Shown one piece after another: positions 24,139 through 36,200 of a DNA stretch of 64,000 nucleotides. The stretch is taken from assembly GCA_949752745.1 (NCBI GenBank), contig OX457024.1, forward strand, positions 107,657,692 through 107,721,691, read 5' to 3'. Position numbers and translations under genes: made by a program. The first letter of the stretch is position 1, and each line of letters opens with the position of its first letter. The notes under the pieces are model-generated. The model searched no databases and was not told where the DNA came from. It worked only from the letters and a program-made list of their open reading frames with translations. The DNA comes from Protula sp. h YS-2021 (lineage: Eukaryota > Annelida > Polychaeta > Sabellida > Serpulidae).

Positions 24139-25390
24139 GAGGAGATTCATTCAATTTTTTTTCAAAAATTCCGAAAAAGCCGTATGCATGACCCCCTAGA
24201 GACGGCTCATATCGAAAATAAATGAAATCTGATAAAAACTGTAGGAGGAAATGCATTTTGAATTTTTTTCTTCAAAAATTCTCTCATCGACTGAAAAAGA
24301 CAGGCTATATTCAAGACACCCTAAGCATGCCTCAGCCACAAAATAAATGATGTTTGATTAAAACTGCAGGAGAAAATGCATTTTGAGGTATTTTCATCAA
24401 AAATTCCCCCCGAAATCAAAAATTCCCCAGTCGAGTCAAATATTACAAGCCGTATGCGAGACCTACCTAAGGATGCCTCATAGCAAAAAAATAAATGAAA
24501 TCGGATAAAAACTGTAGGAGGAAATGCATTTTGAAGTTTTTCTTCAAAACTTCCCAAAAAATACAGAAATTGTCGGATCGATTAAAAAGGGCAAGTCGTA
24601 TTCTCAACCCCTCAGGGATGCCTCAAACCAAAACAAAAAAAAAAACAAAAAAAAAAACAAAAAAAAACTGTAGGGGGAAATGCATTTTGAAAAAAACTCC
24701 CTAAAAATACAAAAAATGCCCGATCGACTAAAAAGCACAAGCCGTATCCACTCACACCAAAAATAAATGACATCGAATCAAAATTGTATGGGTAGATGCA
24801 TTTTGAATTATTTTCGAATTTTTTGCTTCAAAAATTCCCCAAAAATACAAACTAAAAAAGCACAAGCCGTATGCACGACCCTTTAGGAGTGCCTCATGCC
24901 AAAAATAAATGATATCGGGTCAAAAATGTAAGAGGAGATACATTTTAAAATTTCTTTAAAAATTCGCCAAAAATTCAAAAATCACCCGATCGACTATAAA
25001 AGCACAAGCCGTATGCACGACCGCTTAGGAAATCCTCACACCAAAAATAAATGACATCGAATCAAAATTGTAGGAGTAGATGCATTTTTTTCAAAATTTT
25101 TGCTTAAAAAAATCCCCAAAAATACAAAAATTGTCCGATCAACTAAAAAAGCACAAGCCGTATGCACGACCCTTTAGGGGTGCCTCATACCAAAAATAAA
25201 TGACATCGGGTCAAAAATGTAGGAGGAGATACATTTTTAATTTTTTTCTTGAAAAATTCGCCAGAAATTCAAAAATCACCCGATCACCTAGAAAAGCACA
25301 AGCCGTATGCACGACCCCTTAGGGATGCCTCACACCAAAAATAAATGACATCGGATTAAAATTGTAGGAGTAGATGCATTTTGAAACAAA
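24139..25390. repeat. Core tandem repeats of about 100-155 bp, about 10 copies
   Basis: Copies begin around GTAGGAGGAAATGCATTTTG (near 24139, 24241, 24364, 24515, 24670, 24786, 24930, 25073, 25219, 25370). They contain AAAATTCCCCAAAAATACAA, CCGATCGACTAAAAAAGCAC and AAGCCGTATGCACGACCC. Later copies are more uniform (about 143-150 bp). They end in a CTAACTAA microsatellite (about 25400-25425) before the terminal hairpin. Confidence 0.9.
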
Positions 25391-25483
25391 GTTTACAGCG
25401 AACTAACTAACTAACTAACTAACGGACGCCACCCGCAAACCGATAGGAATACCCCAGCTTACGTGTAACGTAAGCTGGGCTAA

Positions 25484-25538
25484 AAAGTCACAAGCAAACG
25501 CATAAACATTTTTTTTATTTGGCAATTTTATTTATTTG

Positions 25539-25570
<32 letters not shown>

Positions 25571-27046
25571 AGGCATTCTACAAATTTGAACTCAGATGTT
25601 TACAGCCCGGAATCTATAACATTTGGTCCAAAGCAAGTTAATTAAGGAGAGAAATCTGCAGGTTACGCCAAAGAATCAATTGTCGCACGCAGCAAACTTA
25701 GACCAATAATCACCGTAACACTTATCTAGATACATAAACTCAGATAGGAAATCATATAAATTTTACACCCCCCCCCCTCTCAAATCTCGCCTCTGTCCCC
25801 GGCACTGCCGCCAATGACCTCACACAACCCTAAGAACGAAGATAACGCCGCCTTCTATCACAAAACAACACGTTCTACCCCAACCCCCTCCCCCCTCCAA
25901 ACCAACCTCAAATCTCGCCTCAGCTCCGGCACTGCCGCCAATGACCTTGGACAACCCTTGAACCAAAATCAACAAGTGTTACCCCCTCAACTCAACATTA
26001 TAAAAATTAAAGCCAAAAACAAAAAAATAAATAAATAAATAATAATAAAAAAACATACTGATCTACCTAACGTCTAAAGGCAATCTCGAAAAATAAGGTC
26101 ACTTCTTTTCATGCGTTTCCTCCGAAAGAAAGAACTCGTTCAAGCTTTATCTGTATATTCAATAAAGCAAAAAACAAACAAAACCGCTAACTTCTGTTCA
26201 AAAAACTCAATGAATAAACAAACGCTTCTTGACTTATCCGAAAAATCCGAGTACCCGATACGTAATTTTCGAGACAGCCGAGCGATTTGCCTAAATTCGG
26301 GACGAATTGTCTGGCGCCATCATGACGTTTCGTCTGGCCATCTGGCTGACGTCAGCACGATTTGTCTGACTTTGAGCACTTTTTGATGTTCACAAATATC
26401 AAGCAAGAAACGTAATGGCTGGTGAAAAGAAATGTAGCGATAGTGATGACGTCTGCGTGAACAAGCACTTTACTTAATAGACGGCTACCGCTTTACCTTG
26501 GCCATCAGTTAACGTAAAAAAAAATAAATAAATAAAAAAAAATAAAATCTCTCACGTTGCGGTCTGTTTCATGAAAGGATTACTTTTTGCATGTTTTTCA
26601 AGTTCGAGCTACATTTTTTTAACTGAATAACCCCCTGGCTTGAACTGTGATATTATCATGAAATGTAGGTGTGCATCTGTACTATACAAGTGCAAGGTAA
26701 ATTCCAGATAGGAAACTGAGTTACTGTAATACCGCGCGTGAAAGTGTGGAAGTCAGCCATTTTGGTGCTTCGTGAAAGGGTCACCCCGCGCCAAAATGTT
26801 ATTCTTTCATGGAGCAGGACGTCCATGGAAATTTCAGGCTGGAAATGCATTGAACTACGCGGATTCCACGACCACCAGGTGTAAATACCGTGTATAACTT
26901 GACTACTTTTATGTTTACGTACGTGACCCCCACAAGGTGACCATTTTAACGCATTTAACTCACGTTTTGGTGAATCAACAAATAAACACACAATTCTCCT
27001 CCCAACCCCCCCCCCCCCCCCTCCCAACTCCAACACAAACACCCCC
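25484..27046. other. Intergenic region between the repeat element and the ZFYVE26 stop codon
   Basis: Holds a GATT microsatellite (about 25541-25570), a duplicated 130-base C-rich segment (25765-25985), A-rich tracts and a C homopolymer at 27007-27021. The ZFYVE26 3' untranslated region must be in the right part (minus strand, below 27047). No convincing minus-strand AATAAA signal was identified. Confidence 0.4.
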
Positions 27047-27229
27047 TCATCCTTTAGTGTCATTTTTCTCCGCTTTTTGGCGCAACCATTTATCACAGAT
27101 ATGCTTGACTGCACTTTGGCCCAGTAATTCTGCCTTTTGAGCAATGGCCTTGACCACATCCACGCGCTGGGTTTTCACCGCAATGAGGTAAGCCGATTTC
27201 AATTTATTGCATTGCATGTATGCATTTAT
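27047..27229 (-). CDS. ZFYVE26: ZFYVE26 last exon e45 with stop codon
   Basis: 60 codons plus TGA. INAYMQCNKLKSAYLIAVK matches human VRAYLICCKLRSAYLIAVK, and VKHICDKWLRQKAEKN matches VVQDICAQWLLTS. The acceptor is TATGTTTTGCAG. The C-terminus ends within a few residues of the human one. Confidence 0.96.
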   Translation of the reverse strand: MNAYMQCNKLKSAYLIAVKTQRVDVVKAIAQKAELLGQSAVKHICDKWLRQKAEKNDTKG

Positions 27230-30200
27230 CTGCAAAACATAAATAATTTCACACAGTGAACACAGGGATACACATCATAAATATGAAGACAGGTCATTTA
27301 ATTTCCAGCCCCTCGCCCACTGACACTATCCACTCCCCACCCCCACCTCATCTCCGCGCAGTGTTTTTCACGGCTCGGTCTTGCATTATTATTCCTTATT
27401 ACTTAATAAAACCCACAATTTGAAGGCATAGCTTATTTTCTTTTAGTCATGGGCGCGCAATAAAAAGTTTTACCTTGTTCACATCGCTTCTCATCAGCCT
27501 GATAAACTCCTCCACTTCTTTGGTCATCTGATCCTCCCTGGCCATGATCTCCACGCAAGGAATGATGACGTCATCGAAATGGTGGTCGGTGCACAGGCCC
27601 GAGTCCTTCATGCAGGCGAGCAGCTGGTGTATGTACTGGTAGCGGTGCAGACGGGCCAGGGTCACGCCTGCCCGCGTGTAGATGGAGCCACTGTCGAGCT
27701 TGAAGTCCTGAAAAAAATACAAACGAATTTTTATCAATAATATCATCACACATTATAATATCCTGACAAACCCACTTCAAATAATACGCGCTATTAAGTA
27801 CAAACAAGTCACAGTTTTCAGCTATTATACGAAACACCTTGTTATTTAAAATAAGAAATATATGAAACAAATAAGAAGGTAGATATTTTTTTTTTTTGGG
27901 GGGAGGGGGGGGGGGGGGAGTGAAGCACCTTCGACACAGTGTGTAGACATAGACTGAAGGCCGTAAAACCCCTTTTATATTCCATATATATCAATGAGAC
28001 CGGGCATTTTGAGTCTATTCCGGAACAGACTGAGTCCAAGTGCTTTATTTCGCCCAAGAGAAAAAATAAAAAAAAATGTGAACTTCTATTTGCTTGATCT
28101 CATTCTTGTCTTAAAACATAACGATGTGTTTCGAAGCGGCTCTTACCTGGATTATCCTGAATGCCAGTCCAAATCCGTCGTTGACATTATTGCCACAGAG
28201 CAGGACCTGAAACAAATACTCCAGATATCAAATGCCGCAGATATCAAACAGAGGATAGGTATCAAATACCGCAGATATCAAATACAAGACAGATATCAAA
28301 TACAAGACCGGTATCAAATACTACACATGGAGCAAGCACTGGACAGGTACCAACCAGATATTTTCTTGAACACACGAAATCATATTGACCACCGGAAGTA
28401 CTCACCAAGGAAGTGACGTCAGCCTTCATCCGGGTGCTCCCAAACAGCGTCGGTAGTTCCGGTGGCGCCACCTGCCGCGATTTACCCGGCGACGGTCCCT
28501 CGGGCGGGGCACCTGCACCCCGCTCCCTCTGGGGGCTCACAGAGGCCGGACCTGTCAGAGATTGGATCGTTCTCAGGTTCTCGCTGTAGTGGTTCAAATA
28601 TTTTGTCACTTCAACTTGGAGTTCTATTGTGTGAATGTATCTGAAACCAACACGCAGTTTTCTCCCAAACTGATTATTTTCAAAATTGTAGAAAACCAGA
28701 TCGTCAAGGCAGTCTGTCCTTAGTTTTCACTGAAATCAGTAATCCTTTATTTTAAAACCATCCTAACGCCTGTGCCCCTTAAAAATTTTCATCCTTTTTT
28801 GTCCAGCCAAAATCTATGAATTAGTAGATTTCCTTTGCACAATATCTGCACTACTTTAATTAAGTTTCTGCATCCACAAATTCTTCTAGTAAAACACACT
28901 TCAAAAATGTTCAGTAACAAAGATCTTAAGACGCAGTTGTTCATGTGACGTCACAACGAGGTTTCAGCGTACTTGGCTATTTCTCTGGGTGTCATGATGA
29001 GTCTGCTGAGCCTCTCGGGCTGGGAAGTGCCCGGGCGTTTGGGCGAGGCGCTGTCATCCACCCACAGGCGCCCGTCCAGGTAGCTCTCCATGTGCCGCCG
29101 GGCTTCGCTCAGGTGCTGCAGTCTGTGGGCACAGGACCGGGCATGTGAGCACAGGACAGGGCATGTAAGCACAGGACAGGGCATGTAAACACAGGACAGG
29201 GCACGTAAGCACACGACAGGGGATGTAAACACACCTCAGGGCATGTAAGCACAGGACAGGGCATGTAAGCACACGACAGGCCATGTAAGCACATGTGAGC
29301 ACATACAAGCACAGAACAGGGCATGTAAGCACACGACAGGCCATGTAAGCACACGTGAGCACATACAAGCACACGACGGGGCATGTAAGCACACGACAGG
29401 GCATGTAAGTACACGTGATGGCATGTACGCACGCGTTGAGACATGGAAGCATACGACTGGGTATGTAAGCACATGTGACCACCCGTCACCGCATTTTAGC
29501 ACACGTGAGCGCACACAAACACATTGGTGCAGGTTAACACATGTTTAAATTTCATTTATGTACTGGGTACCCCTTGACGAATTAATGTCACATTCCGTTT
29601 GGAAACAAATTTATTTTTCATTAAACTTTTGATGGTTATTGACCAAATCTATAATTTTTAATCAGCTTTAAAGACAATTACTGTGACGGTTTGCACACGA
29701 CACCTCACCTGTCGTAGAGGTCGCTGTATGACGTGGCGTCCTTCTGGTAGAAATACGTCACGCACGTCATGGCGGCTCTGATGAAGTCCTACAATTGTCA
29801 TGACTCTCAGTCTGAGCTCATACATTCGACTTTAATGTTTTAGCAGGCCGCTTTTAAGGGCTGTGCCGCCTAGCTACAGAGCGGGCAAAATAACAATCAC
29901 GCCTCGTGGCAAAATGGTTAAAATAAAGCTATTCTCATATAATGGCGTGGACGTACTTACTTTCAATAAAAACTCAGTGCGGTGTAAAGAATATGTGTAA
30001 GTTTTACGTTTTAGCTGTCGGCATTTGTGAAAAAAAATGTATCTACGAATTTTGTTGGCTAGTTACAGGGCAGGCAAAATAACATTATAGTTAGTAAGAA
30101 AAGATATTCTCACAGTGCGGTGTGGAGAGTAACTTGCCTTCATAAATAACTGAGTGCGGTGTAAGGAATGAATCATCTTGTTCTTGTTGAAATGCCGGCA

Positions 30201-33200
30201 CACAGCAGTGAGGTGGGAGCTCCACCTGTCCAGCGAGCTGTCGAGGGTAACCATGGCGTCCTGGAGCTTCACAATCTCTCCGCTATGCAAGGCTGGTATC
30301 ACAAGGTTCTCTATGAAAATGTCACTGCTGCATTTCTGAAAGGACGAAGTAAAATGTTGTACTCCCAAACAGCGTTAATTCTTGTGTTTGTGCAAAAACA
30401 AGTGTTAGAAGCTCTTAAAGATTGAAGATTTCCGGAACAAGATTGTCTGTGTCCACTGGTCACTGGAACGCGACATGTGCCAGGGAAACTCCGATGAAGG
30501 CACAAGGATTAACACACCACTAAAACAACGCCGAGAAAAGCGACGAATCAGGATAATACCGTGGGGTAGGCACTTACCTCTCAATGGACGAGTCTCAGCA
30601 CTTACCTCTCAATGGACGAGTCTCAGCACTTACCTCTCAGTGGGCGAGTCTTAGCACTTACTTCCGAGTAGACGAGTCCCAGCACTTACCCCCGAGTAGA
30701 CCAGTCCCAGCACTTACCTCCCATAAGACGAGTCCCAGCACTTACGTCCGAGTAGACGAGTCCCAGCACTTACCTCCGAGTAGACGAGTCCCAGCACTGA
30801 CCTCCGAGTTGACGAGCCATAGCACTTACCCCCACCCACCAAGTAGACAAGTTCCAGCACTTATTCCCCGAGTAGACGAGTCCCAGCACTTACCCCCGAG
30901 TACACGAGTCCCAGCACTTACCCCCCCCCCCCCTCCCCCACCGGAATATGAGTACCAGCACTTACCTCCGAGTAGACGAGTCCCAGCGCTTTCACGTAGA
31001 GCCCGCGGCGCTGATAGAAATTCAGCAGACTGGCGTACGTGCCGTACGTGCGCAGGTAGTACAGACACTCCTGCATGCACGTGCTTTCCAGCGCATCGTC
31101 ATCGTGCGCGCCGGGCACCTGCTCGAAAAACAGACCCGGATGTAAACAAAAACAATGACATGTGATGCCATTTTCGCCCATCACATTATTCAGTACACGC
31201 TGATTGCGAAAGATCACGCTCTCACAGCCTTGAGACAATCCGTCGCCAATACGCCCCCCCCCCCCCCAGCCCGCCCCTCCCAACCCACCCCGACCCGCCA
31301 ACATGCAACACACAGGAAATGACAATATCACACACACATCAAAAACATATCAAATGCCACCAGGAGAAATCAATAACCATTTCATTTTTACAAAGCGTTC
31401 AGACACATCCCCTCCTCGCCCCTCTCACTAATTTTCGCACCATCCTTCGAACATTCCTGCTTATCTGTCAATCCTGTGACACAAGATTTAATGGCATCTT
31501 ACTTGTGGTTCAGCCAGGAGATCTTTCACAGATTTCAGCTGTGTTAGAAGTCCAGCAGTCTGTAATGAGAAAGCAACCCGTTTATACGCCACTCCTCATC
31601 TGGTATACAAGAAAACGACTGCATGCGGAAACTTTATTACACAAGAAAACGACTGCATGCGGAAACGTTTCACGGTGTTTCTCGTCTTTCTTCTTTAAAT
31701 GAATGAAATATTTAATAGGGTGCGCAAATCACAAGATACCCAGACTGTCAAATTCTCTCCTAGCACAGGAGCTTATATTTTATGGTATGGTGTAGATTCA
31801 AGATCTTACGGTATGATGAAGAGCTCAGATTTTACGATATGGTGTAGATATTTAGATTTTACGGTATGGTGTAATACTTAGATTTTACGGCATGGTGTAG
31901 AGCTTAGATTTTAGGGTATGTTGTGCATCTCAGATTTTGCGGTATGGTGTACAGCTCCGATTTGACGGTATGGTGTAGAGCTTAGATTTTAAGGCATGGT
32001 GTCCAGCTCAGATTTTACAGTATGGTGTACAGCCCAGATTTTACGATATGGTGTAGAGCTTAGATTTTACGGTATGGTGTACAGCCCAGATTTTACGGTA
32101 TGGTGTAGAGCTTAGATTTTACGGCATGGTGTACAGCTCAGATTTTACGATATGGTGTAGAGCTTAGATTTTACGGTATGGTGTACAGCCCAGATTTTAC
32201 GATATGGTGTAGAGCTTAGATTTTACGGTATGGTGTACAGCCCAGATTTTACGGTATGGTGTAGAGCTTAGATTTTACGGCATGGTGTACAGCTCAGATT
32301 TTACGATATGGTGTAGAGCTTAGATTTTACGGTATGGTGTACAGCTCAGATTTTACGATATGGTGTAGAGCTTAGATTTTACGGTATGGTGTACAGCCCA
32401 GATTTTACGGTATGGTGTAGAGCTTAGATTTTACGGCATGGTGTCCAGCTCAGATTTTACAGTATGGTGTACAGCTCAGATTTTACGGTATGGTGTAGAG
32501 CTTAGATTTTACGGTATGGTGTACAGCCCAGATTTTACGGTATGGTGTAGAGCTTAGATTTTACGGCATGGTGTAGAGCTTAGATTTTACGGTATGGTGT
32601 ATAGCTTAGATTTTTGTATAGTGTAGAGCTTAAGTTTTACGGTGTGGTGTAGAGCTTAGATTTTACGGTACGGTGTAGAGCTTAGATTTTACGGTATAGT
32701 GTACAGTTCAGATTTTACGGTTTGTTGTGCAGCTCAGATTTTACGGTATGGTGTACAGCTCAAATTTTACGGTATGGTTTAAAGCTTAGATTTTACGTCA
32801 CGGTGTAGAGCTTAGATTTTACGGTATAGTGTATAGCTTAGATTTTACGGCTTTGTGTAGAGCTAAGATTTTTGCGGTATGGTGTAGAGCTTAGATTTTA
32901 CGATATGGTGTAGAGCTTAGATTTTACGATATGGTGTAGAGCTCAGATTTTGCGGTACGGTGTAGAGCTTAGATTTACGGTATGGTTAGAGCTTAGATTT
33001 TACGGTATAGTGTACAGCTCTGATTTTGCGGTATAGTGTACATCTCAGATTTTGCGGTATGGTGTAGAGCTCAGATTTTACGGTATGGCGTAGAGCTTTG
33101 CAACGATCACAGACATTTACTCGCAACTGAAGTAGCCAATTACCATGTCCACGGAAACGACGCTGTTTTCGAGAATTCCGAGAATGTCAGTTAACACCTT

Positions 33201-36200
33201 GGAGCCGCTCTGTGGTTGGTTCTTGTCTAGCGGAGCCTGAAACACCAATCATATAATCCATCACAAACCCTTCGTCAAAAACCAGAGATTCTTCTTGTTC
33301 CTTTTTTATCTTTGGTTGGTTTTTTTTTTTCAAGCAAACTATAGGCACATAACGAGAGTGGTATGCTTGGGGAGGTCCAGTAATATAGATTTAAAAAAAA
33401 AGAAAAAAAAGACCTTCTCCAGAAAAATATTGCGACCAGTTTCCGAAAGATGACAAATAGAACATTTTAGCATTTCTGCTGCGCATCACAAAGTTCCTTA
33501 GTTTATGGACAAAGATTAAAAAATTCGGTAAAATACGGAGTAAGATACGACAGATAAATGCCGGAAACTAGTTTATGAATTCTCCCTCTCCCCCTCTCCC
33601 CGTCCCTCCCCCACCCCTACGTTGTCACAGACGGGGCAGAACATCCAAACCTTCTTTTAGAAGTGCTCGACAATTCCCCTTATCCCCGCCCTCAACCCCC
33701 CCCCCCCCCCCCCTCCTCCACTAATCTCCTCCAAGGTCTACTCCGAAATGCCGCGATACCTTGAGACATCTCGCGAACTTCTCCCTGGCCGCGGGCAGGT
33801 CACCGTAGCACAGAAGCGCCTTGCCCCAGGCCACCCACACCCCGGCCGCGTCAATGCCGCACTTAGTGGAGACGTCCTTGGCCAGCTCCCAGTGCTCGCT
33901 CTCAATCAGTTTATCCCGCAAACGCCTGTGGGGATTACCACGCACACTTCTGTACTGCTGTTAGCATTACCGTAATTTTTTTAAAACCCACGACTATGTC
34001 TATGGATATGCAGTATTTAACTGAAAATTTGAACCGCTTGAAAGAAAATGAAGGCGCCAATAACAAACTTACGGGACAACGAAATGACAAATCAGCACCA
34101 ACTATACCATGGTGGAGAGCCGAGGGATCGAAGACGGGAGTACGGGTGGGGGCTAGGGAAGGGGGGACGGGGGTAGGTGGGGTGGAATTACGTTCAATAA
34201 GAAACTGCTGAGACAAGGAAATGACACACCAGTACCAACTATACCGAGGGATCGGGGGGGGGGGGAGTGGGGGTTGAGGGGGAGGAGGTGAGTGCGAGGA
34301 GATGAGGAGGGGGGCTGGGAAGGAGTGTGGGGGAGGGGGGAGATGAGTGGGGACTAGGGAGGAGTGGAGGAGATGAGTGGGGACTGGGGAAGAGTGGGGG
34401 AGATGAGTGGGGATTAGGGAGGAGTGGGGGGAGATGAGGGGGGCTGGGGAGGAGTGGGGGGAGATGAGTGGGGACTGGGGAGGAGAGGGGGAAATGAGTG
34501 GGGGCTGGAAGGAGAGGGGGAGATGAGCGGGACTGGGAAGGAGTGAGGGGAGATGAGTGGGGCTGGGGAGGAGTGGGGGGAGATGAGGGGGGGCCGGGAA
34601 GGAGTGGGGGAGACGAGTGGGGGCTGGGGGGGACTGGGGGTAGATGAGGGGTTGGGGGACGTGAGCTCTGACCTGAGCACGTCCATGCGTGTCAGCTGCT
34701 GGATGGAGGGAATGTAGGCCACGTTGCTGGCTACGAGCAGATCGACGATCTTCACCCTATCTAGATAGAGCTCGCACTTGCTGATTCCCGTGACGTCACC
34801 GATCCTGTCAAACTTGACCTTGGCGTTAAACAACAGGTTCTTCATCATGCTGTTAATGAATAAAACATGGCGCTTGATCATGGCACTGATTTGTGTTTCA
34901 AAAGAACATCTTTTAAATTAAAAACAGTCTATTCGAACAAGCATAAGACTAACCCGGGACCGCCTTAAAATTGTACAAATGCCATAATGCAGCAGTAATG
35001 ATTGCTCTTTTATTTACATCTACCTGTTTAACATTTAAAGATGATCAATTTTACATTGTTCATCCCGAGAAAACGATCAGTTTTTATTGCACTTCAGACT
35101 TGACAAAAACGTATGTGCAAAGTGTCCCATCTCGGTAAGATCAAATTTTACCTCTCCCTAACGAAGCAATCGGCTCGTGAGCGACATACCTGATTACTAG
35201 ACCATAGTCCACTTCTGGGTTTTTCACCCCGGGAGCGATGGGCTGTAGATACGTGGAGATTTGATCACACATCTGCAGCAACACGTCGCCGCACTGCCTC
35301 GCGTCGCTGTGCAGATCCAGGATGGAGAGACACAAAGACGCGCTCGGCGCCTGGCGCGGAGTAAACAAAAATACAGGTGACATATCACGTGATTCATCAT
35401 GTCAACAAATAACAGACACGTGACATATCACGTGACACATCACGTCAACAAATAAACAAAACACAATGTGACTCATCATGTGACGCATGCCAACAAGCTT
35501 TTAAAGACACAGCACGTCAACAAGTAAACAAGACACTTGACATACCACGTGACGCATCACGTCCACAAGTAAACAAAACACACGTGGCGTATCATGTGAC
35601 GCATCCCGTCGACAAGAAAACAAACACGCGTGACACACCGTGACGCATCATGTGCAAAGCATAGGATCGGTACTTAAAAGTCAATACCAGTGCAATCGTG
35701 TAGTGTAAAAGATAGCTTAACTTTTCAACCAAACTGTTTTAAAATACATAATATCTGCACCGTCTTAACCGCCCAACATGACCAAAAACGAAGAAAGCTC
35801 ACCAAAAGAGTATTCGAAAACATCGTATTCTATTCGACAAAGCATGACGTGTTACATCCACTTCATTTGCCATAATTTTCTAAAAGGAATAGTTATAATT
35901 TTACACACCACAATGTGGTTAACGGGTTGAGTTTATATACAAACATGATCGTAATAGAACTCCTCTCTGGTGTCGTCATTCAGGTTTTCGTCAAGGCTCA
36001 GAATGTACTGGTATTCCACGCCAGTACCCGATAAATGCACGGTACCCTGTCCTGTCAGCTCCAGGTTAGCCGAGCTACCCAGCCGTGACGCACCTGAAAT
36101 AGAGACGCCCTATATTCTACCAATGACACCAGTGCTAGATTCCAACGCAGCCGCTAGCAAACCTCTGTAAGTCTCCTAGCCAAGATAATTGTTTTTATAC

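Larger units (their letters stand above)
21700..25483. mobile_element. Helentron-associated (HINE/pearl-like) element carrying two nested tandem arrays
   Basis: The right end is a perfect 12-bp stem with a 3-base loop (CCCAGCTTACGT-GTA-ACGTAAGCTGGG, 25453-25479) directly followed by CTAA. This matches the 3' hairpin of Helitron/Helentron elements. The stem arm CCCAGCTTACG recurs at 21709-21719, as expected for a subterminal repeat at the other end. Between them lie a 51-bp array and an array of about 145-bp core repeats, the architecture known from bivalve pearl/CvA-type non-autonomous elements. No Rep/helicase coding is present. The exact left boundary is not fixed. Confidence 0.65.

Noticed and set aside
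22147..24191. Open frames such as HVYLTCVDARFAFRTSA (plus) and KLNKHAHWSEMRTAHQR (minus)
   Set aside because: A 51-base satellite is a multiple of three and lacks stops, so both strands stay open. No start context, splice or conservation supports a gene.
29054..29514. Cys-rich frames (CLHALSCAYMPCPVLTC) that look like a secreted Cys-repeat protein
   Set aside because: Translation of the 20-bp intronic minisatellite next to e41. The true e41 frame stops being homologous at its acceptor.
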